From Roseivivax isoporae LMG 25204 (lineage in GTDB: Bacteria > Pseudomonadota > Alphaproteobacteria > Rhodobacterales > Rhodobacteraceae): 64,000 nucleotides of DNA. The notes below the pieces were generated by a model that saw only the letters and a list, made by a program, of their open reading frames with translations, was not told where the DNA came from and did no database searches. The stretch lies in NCBI RefSeq assembly GCF_000521865.1, contig NZ_JAME01000002.1:1-64000 (forward strand), in the 5' to 3' direction. Numbering within the stretch: the stretch's first letter is position 1; each line of letters starts with the position of its first letter. The position numbers and the translations under genes were made by a program. Of the stretch, positions 6,903 through 15,842 are shown piece after piece.

Positions 6903-8110
6903 CACTCCGCCGCCTCCGCGCGCGTGCGGGCCGGCGCGGCCGTCGGTGCCGGGCGGCGGGCCACGAGATCGAAGAGGCCGCCGATGCCCTTCGGCGCGAA
7001 CAGCGTGACCGCGACGAAGGACAGGCCCAGCAGCACCAGCCACCAGTCGGTCCAGCGGATCTCGTAGACCCCGAGGTCGATGTCGGGGGCTCCGCCGCCG
7101 GTGAACCACGAGGACAGGAGCGACACGAAGGCCGCGCCGATCACCGCGCCGTAGAGCCGGCCGCGCCCGCCGATCGCCACCCAGACCGCGAGGTAGATGG
7201 AGGCGATGGGCGCCACCTCGGCCGGGTTGATGATGCCCGCCTGCGGGTAGTAGAGCGCCCCCGCGATGCCCGCGACCACCGCGGAGAGCGTGAACACGAA
7301 GAGCTTGAAGCCCTCCACGTGGTAGCCGAGGAAACGCACCCGCGCCTCGTTGTCGCGGATGCCGCGGATTACCGACCCCATCCGCCCCGAGACGACCCAG
7401 GCAAAGAGCACGTATCCGAGCGCGAGGGCCAGCGCGGAGGCCCAGAAGAAGGCGATCGAGATGACGCTCTGCGGCGTGTCGCGGAAGAAGGGGATGTTCT
7501 GCAACCCCGAGAGGCCGTTGTTGCCCCTGAGACCGCTGTCGTTCTGGAAGAGGTAGAGCGCCAGCGCGAGCGTCATGGCCTGGGTCAGGATCGACAGGTA
7601 GACGCCGGTCACCCGGCTGCGGAAGGCGAGCCAGCCGAAGACCAGCGCGAGAAGCCCCGGCACCAGCACGACCATCAGGAGCTGCAGCGCGAGGCTGTCG
7701 GCGAAGGCCCAGATCAGCGGGAACTCGTTCGCGCCCACCACTCCGAAGATCTGCGTGGCGATGGCGTCCTCGATCTCGGCCGGGGTGGGCGGGATCGGCG
7801 CGTTGGCGAGGCTCCCGGTCACGATGATCTCGGTCCGGGCATACATGAGCCACATGCCGATCGCGTAGCCGCCGAGCCCGAAGAACGCCATGTGCCCGAG
7901 CGAGAGGATGCCGCAATAGCCCCAGACCACGTCCATCGCGATGGCGACGAGGCAGAGGCAGAGCGTCTTGCCCAGCGTCTTGACGAAGGACGTGGACAGC
8001 ATCCCGACGCCCGTCGCCTCGGCCATGAGCGTCACCCCGAGGCAGAAGGCCGCGAGAATGGCGAGGAACCACGGGATCGAGGGGTTCTCGCGGATCAGCG
8101 TGCGGGTCAT
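6902..8110 (-). CDS. urtC: Urea ABC transporter permease UrtC
   Basis: This is an inner-membrane permease of 402 residues in the LivM/BPD-transp-2 family. About ten hydrophobic segments span residues 15-385. The family segment WGYCGILSLGHMAFFGLGGYA (shown in part: GILSLGHMAFFG) is present, as is the EAA-like GRGRLYGAVIGA loop. The C-terminal tail is Ala/Arg rich. It forms the transmembrane channel with UrtB. It overlaps urtD by one base and starts 76 bp after the small secreted gene. Confidence 0.93.
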   Translation of the reverse strand: MTRTLIRENPSIPWFLAILAAFCLGVTLMAEATGVGMLSTSFVKTLGKTLCLCLVAIAMDVVWGYCGILSLGHMAFFGLGGYAIGMWLMYARTEIIVTGSLANAPIPPTPAEIEDAIATQIFGVVGANEFPLIWAFADSLALQLLMVVLVPGLLALVFGWLAFRSRVTGVYLSILTQAMTLALALYLFQNDSGLRGNNGLSGLQNIPFFRDTPQSVISIAFFWASALALALGYVLFAWVVSGRMGSVIRGIRDNEARVRFLGYHVEGFKLFVFTLSAVVAGIAGALYYPQAGIINPAEVAPIASIYLAVWVAIGGRGRLYGAVIGAAFVSLLSSWFTGGGAPDIDLGVYEIRWTDWWLVLLGLSFVAVTLFAPKGIGGLFDLVARRPAPTAAPARTRAEAAE

Positions 8111-8186
8111 GGACGGGCCTCCCTCGCGGGGGACGCGGGGAACGGCGCGCGCAAGGTGAGCCGCAGGGCGCAGGCCCGCGCCTTCT

Positions 8187-8576
8187 TCAGAAGATGCGCT
8201 GTGCCCGGCGGGACAGGAAGAAGCCGTGCCCGTCGGCGTTGTGGCAGGTGAACCCCGTGCTCTCGGAGGTGCAGGCGATGGCCCCGAAGCGGCCGGTCAC
8301 GCCGTAATCCGCCACGTCGGTATAGGTCGAGAGCCGCTTGGGGCCGTTCACGCACTGCGCGTGCGCGGGACCGCGTTCGCCCATGCCCACGTGCAGTTCC
8401 AGCCCGGTCGGGCATGTCTGGCCCTCGTGGTTGACGATCACGCAGTCGAGGAGCGCGCCGCCCTCCATCGAGCCGTTGCAGTAGATGTTGCCCGTCGGGG
8501 TCCGGAAGCCGAAGCCGTCGGCGAGGGAAGGGGCCGGCGCGGCGGCCAGGAAGGCGAGGGTCATGAAACGGCGCAT
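8187..8576 (-). CDS. Secreted DUF6636-like protein inside urt operon
   Basis: This encodes 129 residues with an N-terminal signal peptide (about 1-20, ending PSLA before DGF). The mature part has the pattern TGNIYCNG, five or more further Cys, and a C-terminal GFTCHNADGHGFFLSR. That pattern matches the small DUF6636 family as I remember it. The Cys pairs suggest disulfides in the periplasm. The ATG at 8576 is preferred over an upstream TTG. It sits between urtB and urtC with 60- and 76-bp gaps, so it is probably transcribed with the urea transporter. Its role is unknown. Confidence 0.7.
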   Translation of the reverse strand: MRRFMTLAFLAAAPAPSLADGFGFRTPTGNIYCNGSMEGGALLDCVIVNHEGQTCPTGLELHVGMGERGPAHAQCVNGPKRLSTYTDVADYGVTGRFGAIACTSESTGFTCHNADGHGFFLSRRAQRIF

Positions 8577-8636
8577 CGTCAAATCCCGCTGATGAAAACG
8601 GGTGGACGATAGCAGCCCGGAGCGCGCAGGTCATGC

Positions 8637-10646
8637 TCAATCTCCCGCCGCACGGCCCTTCAGGGCGACGATGCCCTTGGGACGGAACTGGATGAAAAGG
8701 ATGATGAAGAGGATCATGTAGGTCTGCGCGGCGAGCGTGTTCGACGGGTTGAACCACTCGATCCCCTTCTGCAGGACGCCGATCAGCGCGGCGCCGGCGA
8801 GGGTGCCCCAGACATTGCCGACCCCGCCCACGACCACGGTCATGAAGCTCTGCACGATGTAGTCGGCGCCCATTTCCGAGGTCACCTTGGCGTAGAGGCC
8901 GATGGCGACCCCCGCGATCCCCGCGATCCCCGAGCCGAGCCCGAAGGTCAGCATGTTGATGCGGTCGGGATCGATGCCCATCGACCCGGCCATCCCGGGA
9001 TTCTGCGTCACCGCGCGCACCTCGAGCCCGAGCCGCGTGCGCTTGAGGATCCACAGGAGCAGCGCGAGGAAGATCAGCGCGAGGACGAAGATCGCGATGC
9101 GGATGTTGGCAATGGCCACCACGTCGTTGACCACCCACGCGCCGTCGAGCCAGGACGGCGCCGTGAGCGGTCGGGCCTGCGTGCCGAAGACGTTCTTGGC
9201 GATCTGCTGGAGCGCGATCGAGATGCCGAAGGTCGCGAGAAGCGTCTCGAGCGGGCGATGGTAGAGGTGGCGGATCACCAGCCGTTCCATCGCGACGCCC
9301 GCGGCGAAGGTGACGACGAAGGCGAGCGGCAGCGCCACGATCAGCGAGGCGGTGTAGTTCGGCACCACCTGCTGCACCACGTAGCCCGTGTAGGCGCCCA
9401 TCATGATGAACTCGCCGTGCGCCATGTTGATCACGCCCATGACGCCGAAGGTGATGGCGAGCCCGATCGCCGCGAGAAAGTAGATCGAGGCGAGCGAGAC
9501 CGCGTCGAGCCCGATATCGAGGACCTGGTAGCGGGCGACGCGGGCCTCGACCTCGTCGAGCGCCGTGCGGGCCGCGTCCGTCACCGCCGGGTCGTCCTCG
9601 GCGTAGACCTCGTAGAACACGTGGTCGGCAACCGCGGCACGGCGGTCCGCGTCGGTCACGAGCGGGGCGACGGTGCCCGCCTCGGCGAGCGCCGCATAGG
9701 CCTCGGCCCGAGCGGCGGGATCGGACAGGCGGCCGACGGGGATGCCGCCCACGCGCCCGTCCACGACGTTCGCGGCGAGCGCGTCGCGCACCGCCGCGTT
9801 GGTGACGGCCGGCGGAGCGAGGTCGGCGGCGACGAGCCGGCCGTAGGCGTCGGTCTCGCCGAGGTCTGTGCCGACTTCGAGCACGCGGGCCACGTTCGCG
9901 TCCGAGGGCATGGCCGGCGCCACGGCGCTGTCGGCGGCGAGAATCTGCGACAGGACCGAGCGCGTCTCGAGGTCCATGGCATCCGACAGGCTCTCGATCG
10001 CGGCGACGCGGGTCTCTGTGCCCGCGCCGAAGCGCGCCTCGAGCATGGCGACGAGGCGCGTCTTGCGCGCGGCGAGCACCGCGTCCGGTTCCTCGGCGAT
10101 GGAGTTGCGCAGGGGGGCGAGCTGGTCGGGATCGGGCCGGCGCGAGATCGCGTCGAGCGCGGCCACGCGCGCCGCCCGGTCCGGGTCCGACAGCTGGAAC
10201 TGCACGAGGGCGCCGGCGATCACCCGACGCACGCCGCCATTCGGCCGGATCTCGGTCATCGCGTCCGCGGGGGCGGTGCCGGTCCCGGCGTCGCTCGAGA
10301 TGTCGCGCAGCGTGTACGTGTCGCCCGCGCGGTCGGCATAGTAGAAAAGCCCGTCTCCGGCGTTCCGGAACACGCCCTTGTTCTGCCAGCGCTCGAGAAA
10401 CAGCGCGACGCCCGGCAGGTCCGAGGCCAGCAGGTCCGCGATCACGGGACCGACGGTCTGGCGCCCGGGATCGGCGACCTCCTCGGCGTGACCCTGCAGC
10501 AGCGCCTGCAGCGTTCCCGCCTCCTGCGCGCGCAGCGCGGCGGGCAGCGCGAGGGCCGTCACGGCAAGGACGAGGGCAGCGAGGAGCGCGCGCAGCATGA
10601 GGGGCACCGGGGTCATGAGGGAAAGGGGTGCGGCGCCGGGCGGCAT
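8637..10646 (-). CDS. urtB: Urea ABC transporter permease UrtB
   Basis: This inner-membrane permease of the urea importer has up to 669 residues. A cleavable signal-like helix (ending ALRAQ) leads into a periplasmic N-terminal domain of about 300 residues with repeated helical segments. From about residue 370 there are eight or so membrane spans of the LivH type, including VINMAHGEFIMMGAYTGYV and GLGSGIAGIAGVA. The extra N-terminal domain is characteristic of UrtB. The start is uncertain: ATGs at 10646, 10616 and 10598 all lack a clear ribosome site; 10616 or 10598 would put the signal helix closest to the N-terminus. Confidence 0.9.
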   Translation of the reverse strand: MPPGAAPLSLMTPVPLMLRALLAALVLAVTALALPAALRAQEAGTLQALLQGHAEEVADPGRQTVGPVIADLLASDLPGVALFLERWQNKGVFRNAGDGLFYYADRAGDTYTLRDISSDAGTGTAPADAMTEIRPNGGVRRVIAGALVQFQLSDPDRAARVAALDAISRRPDPDQLAPLRNSIAEEPDAVLAARKTRLVAMLEARFGAGTETRVAAIESLSDAMDLETRSVLSQILAADSAVAPAMPSDANVARVLEVGTDLGETDAYGRLVAADLAPPAVTNAAVRDALAANVVDGRVGGIPVGRLSDPAARAEAYAALAEAGTVAPLVTDADRRAAVADHVFYEVYAEDDPAVTDAARTALDEVEARVARYQVLDIGLDAVSLASIYFLAAIGLAITFGVMGVINMAHGEFIMMGAYTGYVVQQVVPNYTASLIVALPLAFVVTFAAGVAMERLVIRHLYHRPLETLLATFGISIALQQIAKNVFGTQARPLTAPSWLDGAWVVNDVVAIANIRIAIFVLALIFLALLLWILKRTRLGLEVRAVTQNPGMAGSMGIDPDRINMLTFGLGSGIAGIAGVAIGLYAKVTSEMGADYIVQSFMTVVVGGVGNVWGTLAGAALIGVLQKGIEWFNPSNTLAAQTYMILFIILFIQFRPKGIVALKGRAAGD

Positions 10647-10654
10647 GCGCGGGG

Positions 10655-10697
10655 GCGGCCTGTCGCCCCGCCTGTCGCCGGCGCCGCGCGGGGCCGC
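10655..10697 (-). terminator. GC hairpin between urtA and urtB
   Basis: The urtA-urtB gap can fold as GCGGGGCCGC (10688-10697) against CCCCGC (10666-10671) and GCGG (10655-10658), with a bulge. There is no T-run. A hairpin here would fit the common need for more binding protein than permease, by partial termination or by protecting the urtA 3' end. Confidence 0.25.
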
Positions 10698-10698
10698 G

Positions 10699-11991
10699 TC
10701 AGTAGTTCGACTTCATCTGCACGCAGCTCGACGTCTCGGTGTTGTACATGCCGCAGCCCAGGTCCTTCCAGTCCGAGGTCAGCACGGCGCTGTCGGGCAG
10801 GTAGTCGGTCCACGCGTCGCCCGGCACCTCCTCGGTCTCGCTGATGATGTCGAACTGGCCGTCCGCCCGGATCTCGCCGATCAGCACCGGTTTCGAGAGG
10901 TGATGGTTGACGCCCATGACCGCCGTGCCGCCGGTGAGGTTGGGGAATTCCTGGCCCCACATCGCCTCGCGCACCGCGTCGACATCGGTGGTGCCCGCCT
11001 GCTCGACGGCGTTCACCCACATGTTGAAGCCGATGTAGTGCGCCTCCATCGGGTCGTTGGTCACGCGGGCGTCGTCGCCGATGAACGCATGCCAGGTCTC
11101 GATGAATTCAGCGTTCTCGGGCGTGTCGGCGGACATGAAGTAATTCCACGCCGCGAGGTGGCCGACGAGGTTCGAGGCGTCGAGGCCCGACAGCTCCTCC
11201 TCGCCCACCGAGAAGGCCACGACGGGGATGTCGTCGGCCGAGACGCCCGAAGCGGCGAGTTCCTTGTAGAAGCCGATATTGGCGTCGCCGTTGATGGTCG
11301 AGATGACGCCCACCTGCTTGCCGTCTGCGCCGAGCGCCACCACGTCCGACACGATCGTCGCCCAGTCGGAATGGCCGAAGGGCGTGTAGTTCACGAAGAT
11401 GTCCTCTTCCGCGATGCCCTTCGACTCGAGGTAGCTTTCGAGGATGTTGTTCGTGGTGCGCGGGTAGACGTAGTCGGTGCCGAGCAGCGCGAACTTCTCG
11501 ACGCCGAGCTCCTCGAGGAAGTAGTCGACCGCCGGGATCGCCTGCTGGTTCGGCGCGGCGCCGGTGTAGAACACGTTCCGCGAGCTTTCCTCGCCCTCGT
11601 ACTGCACGGGGTAGAACAGGAGCCCGTTCAGCTCCTCGATCACCGGCAGGACCGACTTGCGGCTGACGCTGGTCCAGTTGCCGAAGATCACGTCGACCTC
11701 GTGCACGCTCAGTAGCTCGCGCGCCTTCTCGGCAAAGAGCGGCCAGTCCGAGGCGGGGTCGACCACGACCGCCTCGAGTTCGCAGCCCAGAAGGCCGCCT
11801 GCCTCGTTCTGCTGCGCGACGAGCATCAGCATCGTGTCCTTGAGCGTCGTCTCGGAGATCGCCATCGTGCCCGACAGCGAGTGCAGCACGCCGACCTTGA
11901 TCGGGCAGGACGCCTCCTGCGCCAGCGCGCTGCCGGCGCCGCAGGCGACGGCGAGCGCGGTGGCGGCGGCCAGTCTGGATTTCGAAACCAT
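10699..11991 (-). CDS. urtA: Urea-binding protein UrtA
   Basis: This periplasmic substrate-binding protein has 430 residues and starts at an ATG with GGGGGA upstream (11991). The signal peptide is about residues 1-24 (GSALA before QEASC). The family pattern is clear: KVGVLHSLSGTMAISE, IFGNWTSVSRKSVLP, LLFYPVQYEGEE, NNILESYLES and the C-terminal METSS-type Cys-containing tail. It is the first gene of the urtABCDE operon; about 490 bp of non-coding DNA lies upstream. Urea transport operons are often nitrogen-controlled, but no convincing NtrC or sigma-54 site was found. Confidence 0.94.
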   Translation of the reverse strand: MVSKSRLAAATALAVACGAGSALAQEASCPIKVGVLHSLSGTMAISETTLKDTMLMLVAQQNEAGGLLGCELEAVVVDPASDWPLFAEKARELLSVHEVDVIFGNWTSVSRKSVLPVIEELNGLLFYPVQYEGEESSRNVFYTGAAPNQQAIPAVDYFLEELGVEKFALLGTDYVYPRTTNNILESYLESKGIAEEDIFVNYTPFGHSDWATIVSDVVALGADGKQVGVISTINGDANIGFYKELAASGVSADDIPVVAFSVGEEELSGLDASNLVGHLAAWNYFMSADTPENAEFIETWHAFIGDDARVTNDPMEAHYIGFNMWVNAVEQAGTTDVDAVREAMWGQEFPNLTGGTAVMGVNHHLSKPVLIGEIRADGQFDIISETEEVPGDAWTDYLPDSAVLTSDWKDLGCGMYNTETSSCVQMKSNY

Positions 11992-12481
11992 CGTCGTTCC
12001 CCCTTCGGACGCTCGAGCGGGACCGGTCGGGCGCACGTGGCCCGGCCGGGCGGTTCGCGCCCCCTGAAGCGTCGCAGATTTTGCGGTTGTGTCGGGCTGC
12101 CTCACCTGACGCGGATCGGCCCCTTGCCCGACGGCCCGGGGCGCGCCGGTCCGGGCGCGTCCCGACCACCTGAGTAAGGGACGCCTCCGCGCCGCGCAGA
12201 GGGATCAGTGCACGCTGACCATGCGTAAACCGGATTCTGCGCGCGTTCTCACCGTTTTCGCAGGGGCCTGCCCGGAAAAGCGGCAGGACGGGCGCCGCGC
12301 CGGCCCCGGGCGGTCCTGCATCTGCCCGTTCGGCGGGCGGAGGGCGCGGTCGTGATGCGGAATCACGGCGCGCCGGGCGCCTGCTGTGGCGGCGGGGGCG
12401 CGGCCTGCGTGCCATGACATTCAAAGTGTTTGCGGATCAGCGTGTTCCGGTGCTTGTCTGTGCGGGAAAGGGGCTCAGCAC
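11992..12481. other. Divergent intergenic region, urtA / Anbu operon
   Basis: This 490-bp region has no credible gene; the small frames lack ribosome sites. It must carry the promoters of urtA (leftward) and the Anbu operon (rightward). An inverted repeat CGTGAT-5-ATCACG at 12351-12367 lies 115 bp before the ATP-grasp start. A short CGCA-5-TGCG repeat lies about 80 bp before urtA. No good -35/-10 pair was found. Confidence 0.5.
12351..12367. promoter_or_regulatory. Inverted repeat upstream of Anbu operon
   Basis: CGTGAT (12351-12356) and ATCACG (12362-12367) flank a 5-base centre. The arms are perfect. Size and position suit a dimeric regulator binding near the Anbu operon promoter, but no regulator is encoded next to it. 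Confidence 0.3.
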
Positions 12482-13906
12482 ATGACGCAAGACTTATCGG
12501 GTACGTTCAACGAGATGATGAACGGCGCGGACATCCGGGCTGCGTACAGCAACCTGGAACGCTGGCACAACGAGATGCCGGCCGACCTGCGCAGCCTGAA
12601 GCAGCACGAGGCGGAGAACCTGTTCCGCCGCGTCGGGATCACCTTCGCCGTCTACGGCGAGGGCGGCGACCCCGAACGGCTGATCCCGTTCGACATGTTC
12701 CCGCGCGTCTTCACCGCCGCGGAATGGCGCCGGCTCGACCGCGGCATCCGCCAGCGCGCCGCGGCGCTGAACGCCTTCCTGGCCGACGTCTACGACCGGC
12801 GCGAGATCATCCGCGCGGGCCGCATCCCCGAACACCTGGTGACCCGCAACGCCGCCTTCGAGAAGGCGGTGGTGGGCGTCCGGCCGCCACGCAACGTCTG
12901 GAGCCACATCGTCGGCATCGACATCGTGCGCACCGGCCGCGACCAGTTCTACGTGCTCGAGGACAATTGCCGCACGCCGTCCGGCGTCAGCTACATGCTG
13001 CAGAACCGCGAGATCATGATGCGCATGTTCCCGCAGCTCTTCGTCGACAACCGCATCGCGCCGGTGGACGGCTACGCGGCGCTCCTGAAGAAGACGCTGG
13101 CCTCGGTCGCGCCGCAGAAATGCGAAGGCGAGCCAAACGTGGTGATCCTGACGCCCGGCCAGTTCAACTCGGCGTATTACGAGCATTCCTTCCTCGCGGA
13201 CCTCATGGGCGTCGAGCTGGTCGAGGGGCAGGACCTCTTCGTCGAGGGCGATTTCGTCTGGATGAAGACCACCGAGGGTCCGCAGAAGGTGGACGTCATC
13301 TACCGCCGGATCGACGACGCCTTCCTCGACCCGCTCTGCTTCCGCGCCGATTCCATGCTGGGCGTGCCGGGGCTCATGAACGTCTACCGCTCGGGCGGCG
13401 TGTCGATCTGCTCGGCCCCCGGTGCGGGTGTCGCCGACGACAAGGCGATCTACACCTTCGTGCCCGAAATGGTGCGCTTCTACCTGGGCGAGGCGCCGAT
13501 CCTCGAGAACGTGCCGACCTGGCAATGCGCAAAGCCCGACGAATGCCAGTACGTGCTCGAGCATCTCGACGAGCTGGTGGTCAAGGAGGTGCACGGCTCG
13601 GGCGGCTACGGCATGCTGGTCGGGCCCAAGGCAGACCGCGCGCAGATCGACGCGTTCCATGCCAAGATCACCGAGCGGCCCGAGAACTACATCGCCCAGC
13701 CGACGCTGGCGCTGTCGACCTGCCCGACCTTCGTGGAAGAGGGCATCGCGCCCCGCCACGTGGATCTCAGGCCCTATTGCCTCGTGGGCGAGACGATCGA
13801 GCTGGTGCCCGGCGGTCTGACCCGCGTGGCGCTGAAGGAGGGCTCGCTCGTGGTCAATTCGAGCCAGGGCGGCGGCGTCAAGGACACCTGGGTCCTCGCG
13901 GACTGA
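12482..13906 (+). CDS. Circularly permuted ATP-grasp protein
   Basis: This 474-residue protein belongs to the circularly permuted ATP-grasp (DUF404/DUF407) family, related to glutathionylspermidine synthase-type amide ligases. Characteristic segments are VLEDNCRTPSGVSYMLQNRE, the glycine loop VVKEVHGSGGYGMLVGP and HVDLRPYCLVG. The start at 12482 follows GGAAAGGGG; the frame is open earlier without a ribosome site. It heads a set with alpha-E, transglutaminase-like and Anbu genes, an association known from comparative genomics. It is predicted to form an amide or peptide bond on an unidentified substrate in the cytoplasm. Confidence 0.9.
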   Translation: MTQDLSGTFNEMMNGADIRAAYSNLERWHNEMPADLRSLKQHEAENLFRRVGITFAVYGEGGDPERLIPFDMFPRVFTAAEWRRLDRGIRQRAAALNAFLADVYDRREIIRAGRIPEHLVTRNAAFEKAVVGVRPPRNVWSHIVGIDIVRTGRDQFYVLEDNCRTPSGVSYMLQNREIMMRMFPQLFVDNRIAPVDGYAALLKKTLASVAPQKCEGEPNVVILTPGQFNSAYYEHSFLADLMGVELVEGQDLFVEGDFVWMKTTEGPQKVDVIYRRIDDAFLDPLCFRADSMLGVPGLMNVYRSGGVSICSAPGAGVADDKAIYTFVPEMVRFYLGEAPILENVPTWQCAKPDECQYVLEHLDELVVKEVHGSGGYGMLVGPKADRAQIDAFHAKITERPENYIAQPTLALSTCPTFVEEGIAPRHVDLRPYCLVGETIELVPGGLTRVALKEGSLVVNSSQGGGVKDTWVLAD

Positions 13907-13926
13907 GAACGGAGCGACGTGACAAG

Positions 13927-14880
13927 ATGCTGAGCCGGACGGCCTCCCACCTCTACTGGATGGCGCGCTACATCGAGCGTGCCGAAACCACCGCGCGCCT
14001 TCTGCAGGTGGGGGCGCGCAACGCGCTCCTGCCGGACATCGGCGGCGGTTTCCGCAACGACTGGGAGGCGATCCTGCAGGCCACCGGGTCGCTGCACGCG
14101 TTCCGCGACAAATACGGCGAGACCAAGCAGCGCAACATCGAGACCTTCATGTTCTTCGACACGGAGAACCCGTCCTCGGTGGCGTCCTGCCTCGCCATGG
14201 CGCGCGAGAACGCCCGCGTGGTGCGCACCGCGCTCACGAGCCAGGTTTGGGACGGGCTGAACGGCGCCTACCAGGAGCTGCAGGAGTTCCACCGCACCGA
14301 ACGTTCGCGGATGCAGCTCACCGACCTGACCGAGTGGACCATGAACGCCTGCGCGCTCGCGCGCGGGGGCATCGCCTCGACGCAGCTCCGAAACGATGGC
14401 TACTACTTCATGGGGCTCGGCTTTTCGATCGAGCGCGGCGACAACACCGCGCGGCTGCTCGACGTGAAATACTACGTGCTGCTGCCCTCGCTCAGCTACG
14501 TGGGTTCGGGCCTCGACCAGACGCAATGGGTCACGCTCCTGCGGTCGATGTCGGCGCACCGGGCGTTCAACTGGACCTATCGCGGCGAGATCACCGCGGC
14601 CAAGATCGCGCATTTCGTGATCCTGAACACCAAGTTCCCGCGTTCGCTGCTGAACTCGGTGCAGATGACGGTGGACAGCCTCGACCATCTCTCGCGCGGC
14701 TACGGCCAGCCCTCGCGGGCGCAGTCGGTGGCGCGCGCGCTGCTCGCGGAACTTGCCGAGGCGCAGGTCGAGGACATCTTCGACGAGGGGCTGCACGAGT
14801 TCCTCACCCGCTTCACGCGCCAGAACGCCGAGATCGCGGGCACCATCCAGGACACCTACCTGCAGGGAGAACCGGCATGA
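13927..14880 (+). CDS. Alpha-E domain protein (DUF403)
   Basis: This 317-residue, almost wholly helical alpha-E protein has a highly conserved N-terminus MLSRTASHLYWMARYIERAE, and later FYRTERSRM-like and FSIERGDNTARLLDVKYY segments. It starts 20 bp after the ATP-grasp gene, and its TGA overlaps the ATG of the transglutaminase gene by 4 bp. Alpha-E domains are found next to or fused with permuted ATP-grasp ligases and are thought to assist them; no reaction has been shown. Confidence 0.9.
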   Translation: MLSRTASHLYWMARYIERAETTARLLQVGARNALLPDIGGGFRNDWEAILQATGSLHAFRDKYGETKQRNIETFMFFDTENPSSVASCLAMARENARVVRTALTSQVWDGLNGAYQELQEFHRTERSRMQLTDLTEWTMNACALARGGIASTQLRNDGYYFMGLGFSIERGDNTARLLDVKYYVLLPSLSYVGSGLDQTQWVTLLRSMSAHRAFNWTYRGEITAAKIAHFVILNTKFPRSLLNSVQMTVDSLDHLSRGYGQPSRAQSVARALLAELAEAQVEDIFDEGLHEFLTRFTRQNAEIAGTIQDTYLQGEPA

Positions 14881-15734
14881 AGCTGCACGTGCGGCACGAG
14901 ACGCGCTACGCCTTCGACGCGCCGGTCAAGCGGCTGGTGCAGTCGCACCGGCTCTGGCCCGCGGACAATGCCGCGCAGCGGGTCCTCAGCTGGTCGGTCG
15001 ACGTGCCGGGCGGCGTGGTGGGCGCAAGCTTTCGCGATGGCGCGGGCGACATGACGCAGACCGTCAGCGTGCGCGGCCCGGTGACCGAGCTGACCGTGAC
15101 GGTCGAGGGCCAGATCGAGACGGCGGATACCGCGGGCGTCCTCAAGGGGCACCGCGAGCTGGTGCCGCCCTCGGCCTACCTGACCGCGACCCGTCGCACC
15201 GCGCTGACCGCCGAGCTGCGCGGGCTCTCGCGGGACGCGCTCGACGGGCTCGAGGGCGCCGGCACGCTCGACCGCGCGCACGCGCTCATGCGCGCGGTGG
15301 CGAACGCCATCGCCTTCGTGCCGGGCGAGACCGAGCCCGCGACCACCGCCTCGGAGGCGCTGAACGGCGGGCAGGGCGTCTGCCAGGACCACACCCACGT
15401 CCTCATCGCGATCGCACAGGCGGCGGACATCCCGGCGCGCTACGTGACCGGCTACCTGCTGTCGACCGCGGACAGCGTGGGCGACGAGGCGGGCCACGCC
15501 TGGGCGGAACTCTGGGTCGACGGGCTGGGCTGGGTCGGGTTCGACGCGGCCAACCGCAAGTGCCCGGATGCGACCTATGTCCGGCTCGGTTCTGGATTCG
15601 ATTCGCACGATGCGGCGCCGATCCGGGGCGTCCTGCACGGGCAGGCGGGCGAGACGCTGGGCGTCTCCGTCAGCGTGTCGCAGGCCGGGCAGGCGCAGCA
15701 GCAATCGCAGGGGGCCGGGCAGCGGCAGCAGTAA
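14877..15734 (+). CDS. Transglutaminase-like cysteine peptidase
   Basis: This 285-residue protein has an N-terminal beta-rich domain (about 1-100, starting MKLHVRHETRYAFDAPV) typical of bacterial transglutaminase-like proteins, then a papain-fold core. The triad is visible: Cys169 in GGQGVCQDHTHV, His208 in GHAWAELWV and Asp223 in GFDAANRK. The C-terminal 25 residues are Gln/Gly/Ala rich and probably disordered. There is no signal peptide, so it should be cytoplasmic. It could hydrolyse or transfer amide bonds made by the ATP-grasp enzyme (inference from operon structure). Confidence 0.9.
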   Translation: MKLHVRHETRYAFDAPVKRLVQSHRLWPADNAAQRVLSWSVDVPGGVVGASFRDGAGDMTQTVSVRGPVTELTVTVEGQIETADTAGVLKGHRELVPPSAYLTATRRTALTAELRGLSRDALDGLEGAGTLDRAHALMRAVANAIAFVPGETEPATTASEALNGGQGVCQDHTHVLIAIAQAADIPARYVTGYLLSTADSVGDEAGHAWAELWVDGLGWVGFDAANRKCPDATYVRLGSGFDSHDAAPIRGVLHGQAGETLGVSVSVSQAGQAQQQSQGAGQRQQ

Positions 15735-15778
15735 CCGCGCGGTCACGCCTGCGTGTCATCCTGGGCCCGCGACGCGCA

Positions 15779-15806
15779 GCCGATGGACGCAGGGTCCGCG
15801 ATCGGC
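15779..15806 (+). other. Hairpin before Anbu gene
   Basis: GCCGAT-GGAC (15779-15788) can pair with GTCC and ATCGGC (15794-15797, 15801-15806) with a 3-base bulge. It sits in the 108-bp gap between the transglutaminase and Anbu genes. There is no T-run; it could set relative expression or mark an internal promoter. Confidence 0.25.
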
Positions 15807-15842
15807 TAGCTCGGGGTGTCTTGAGGGCAGGGGGCCGGGACG

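Noticed and set aside
12398-12415. Possible sigma-54 promoter for urtA (TGGCACG on the minus strand)
   Set aside because: The -24 element fits, but the -12 part reads CCGC rather than TTGC and it lies about 400 bp from urtA.
12430-13926. N-terminal extension of the alpha-E protein frame
   Set aside because: The extension overlaps the ATP-grasp gene and has shadow composition; the conserved MLSRTASHLYW start at 13927 fits the family.
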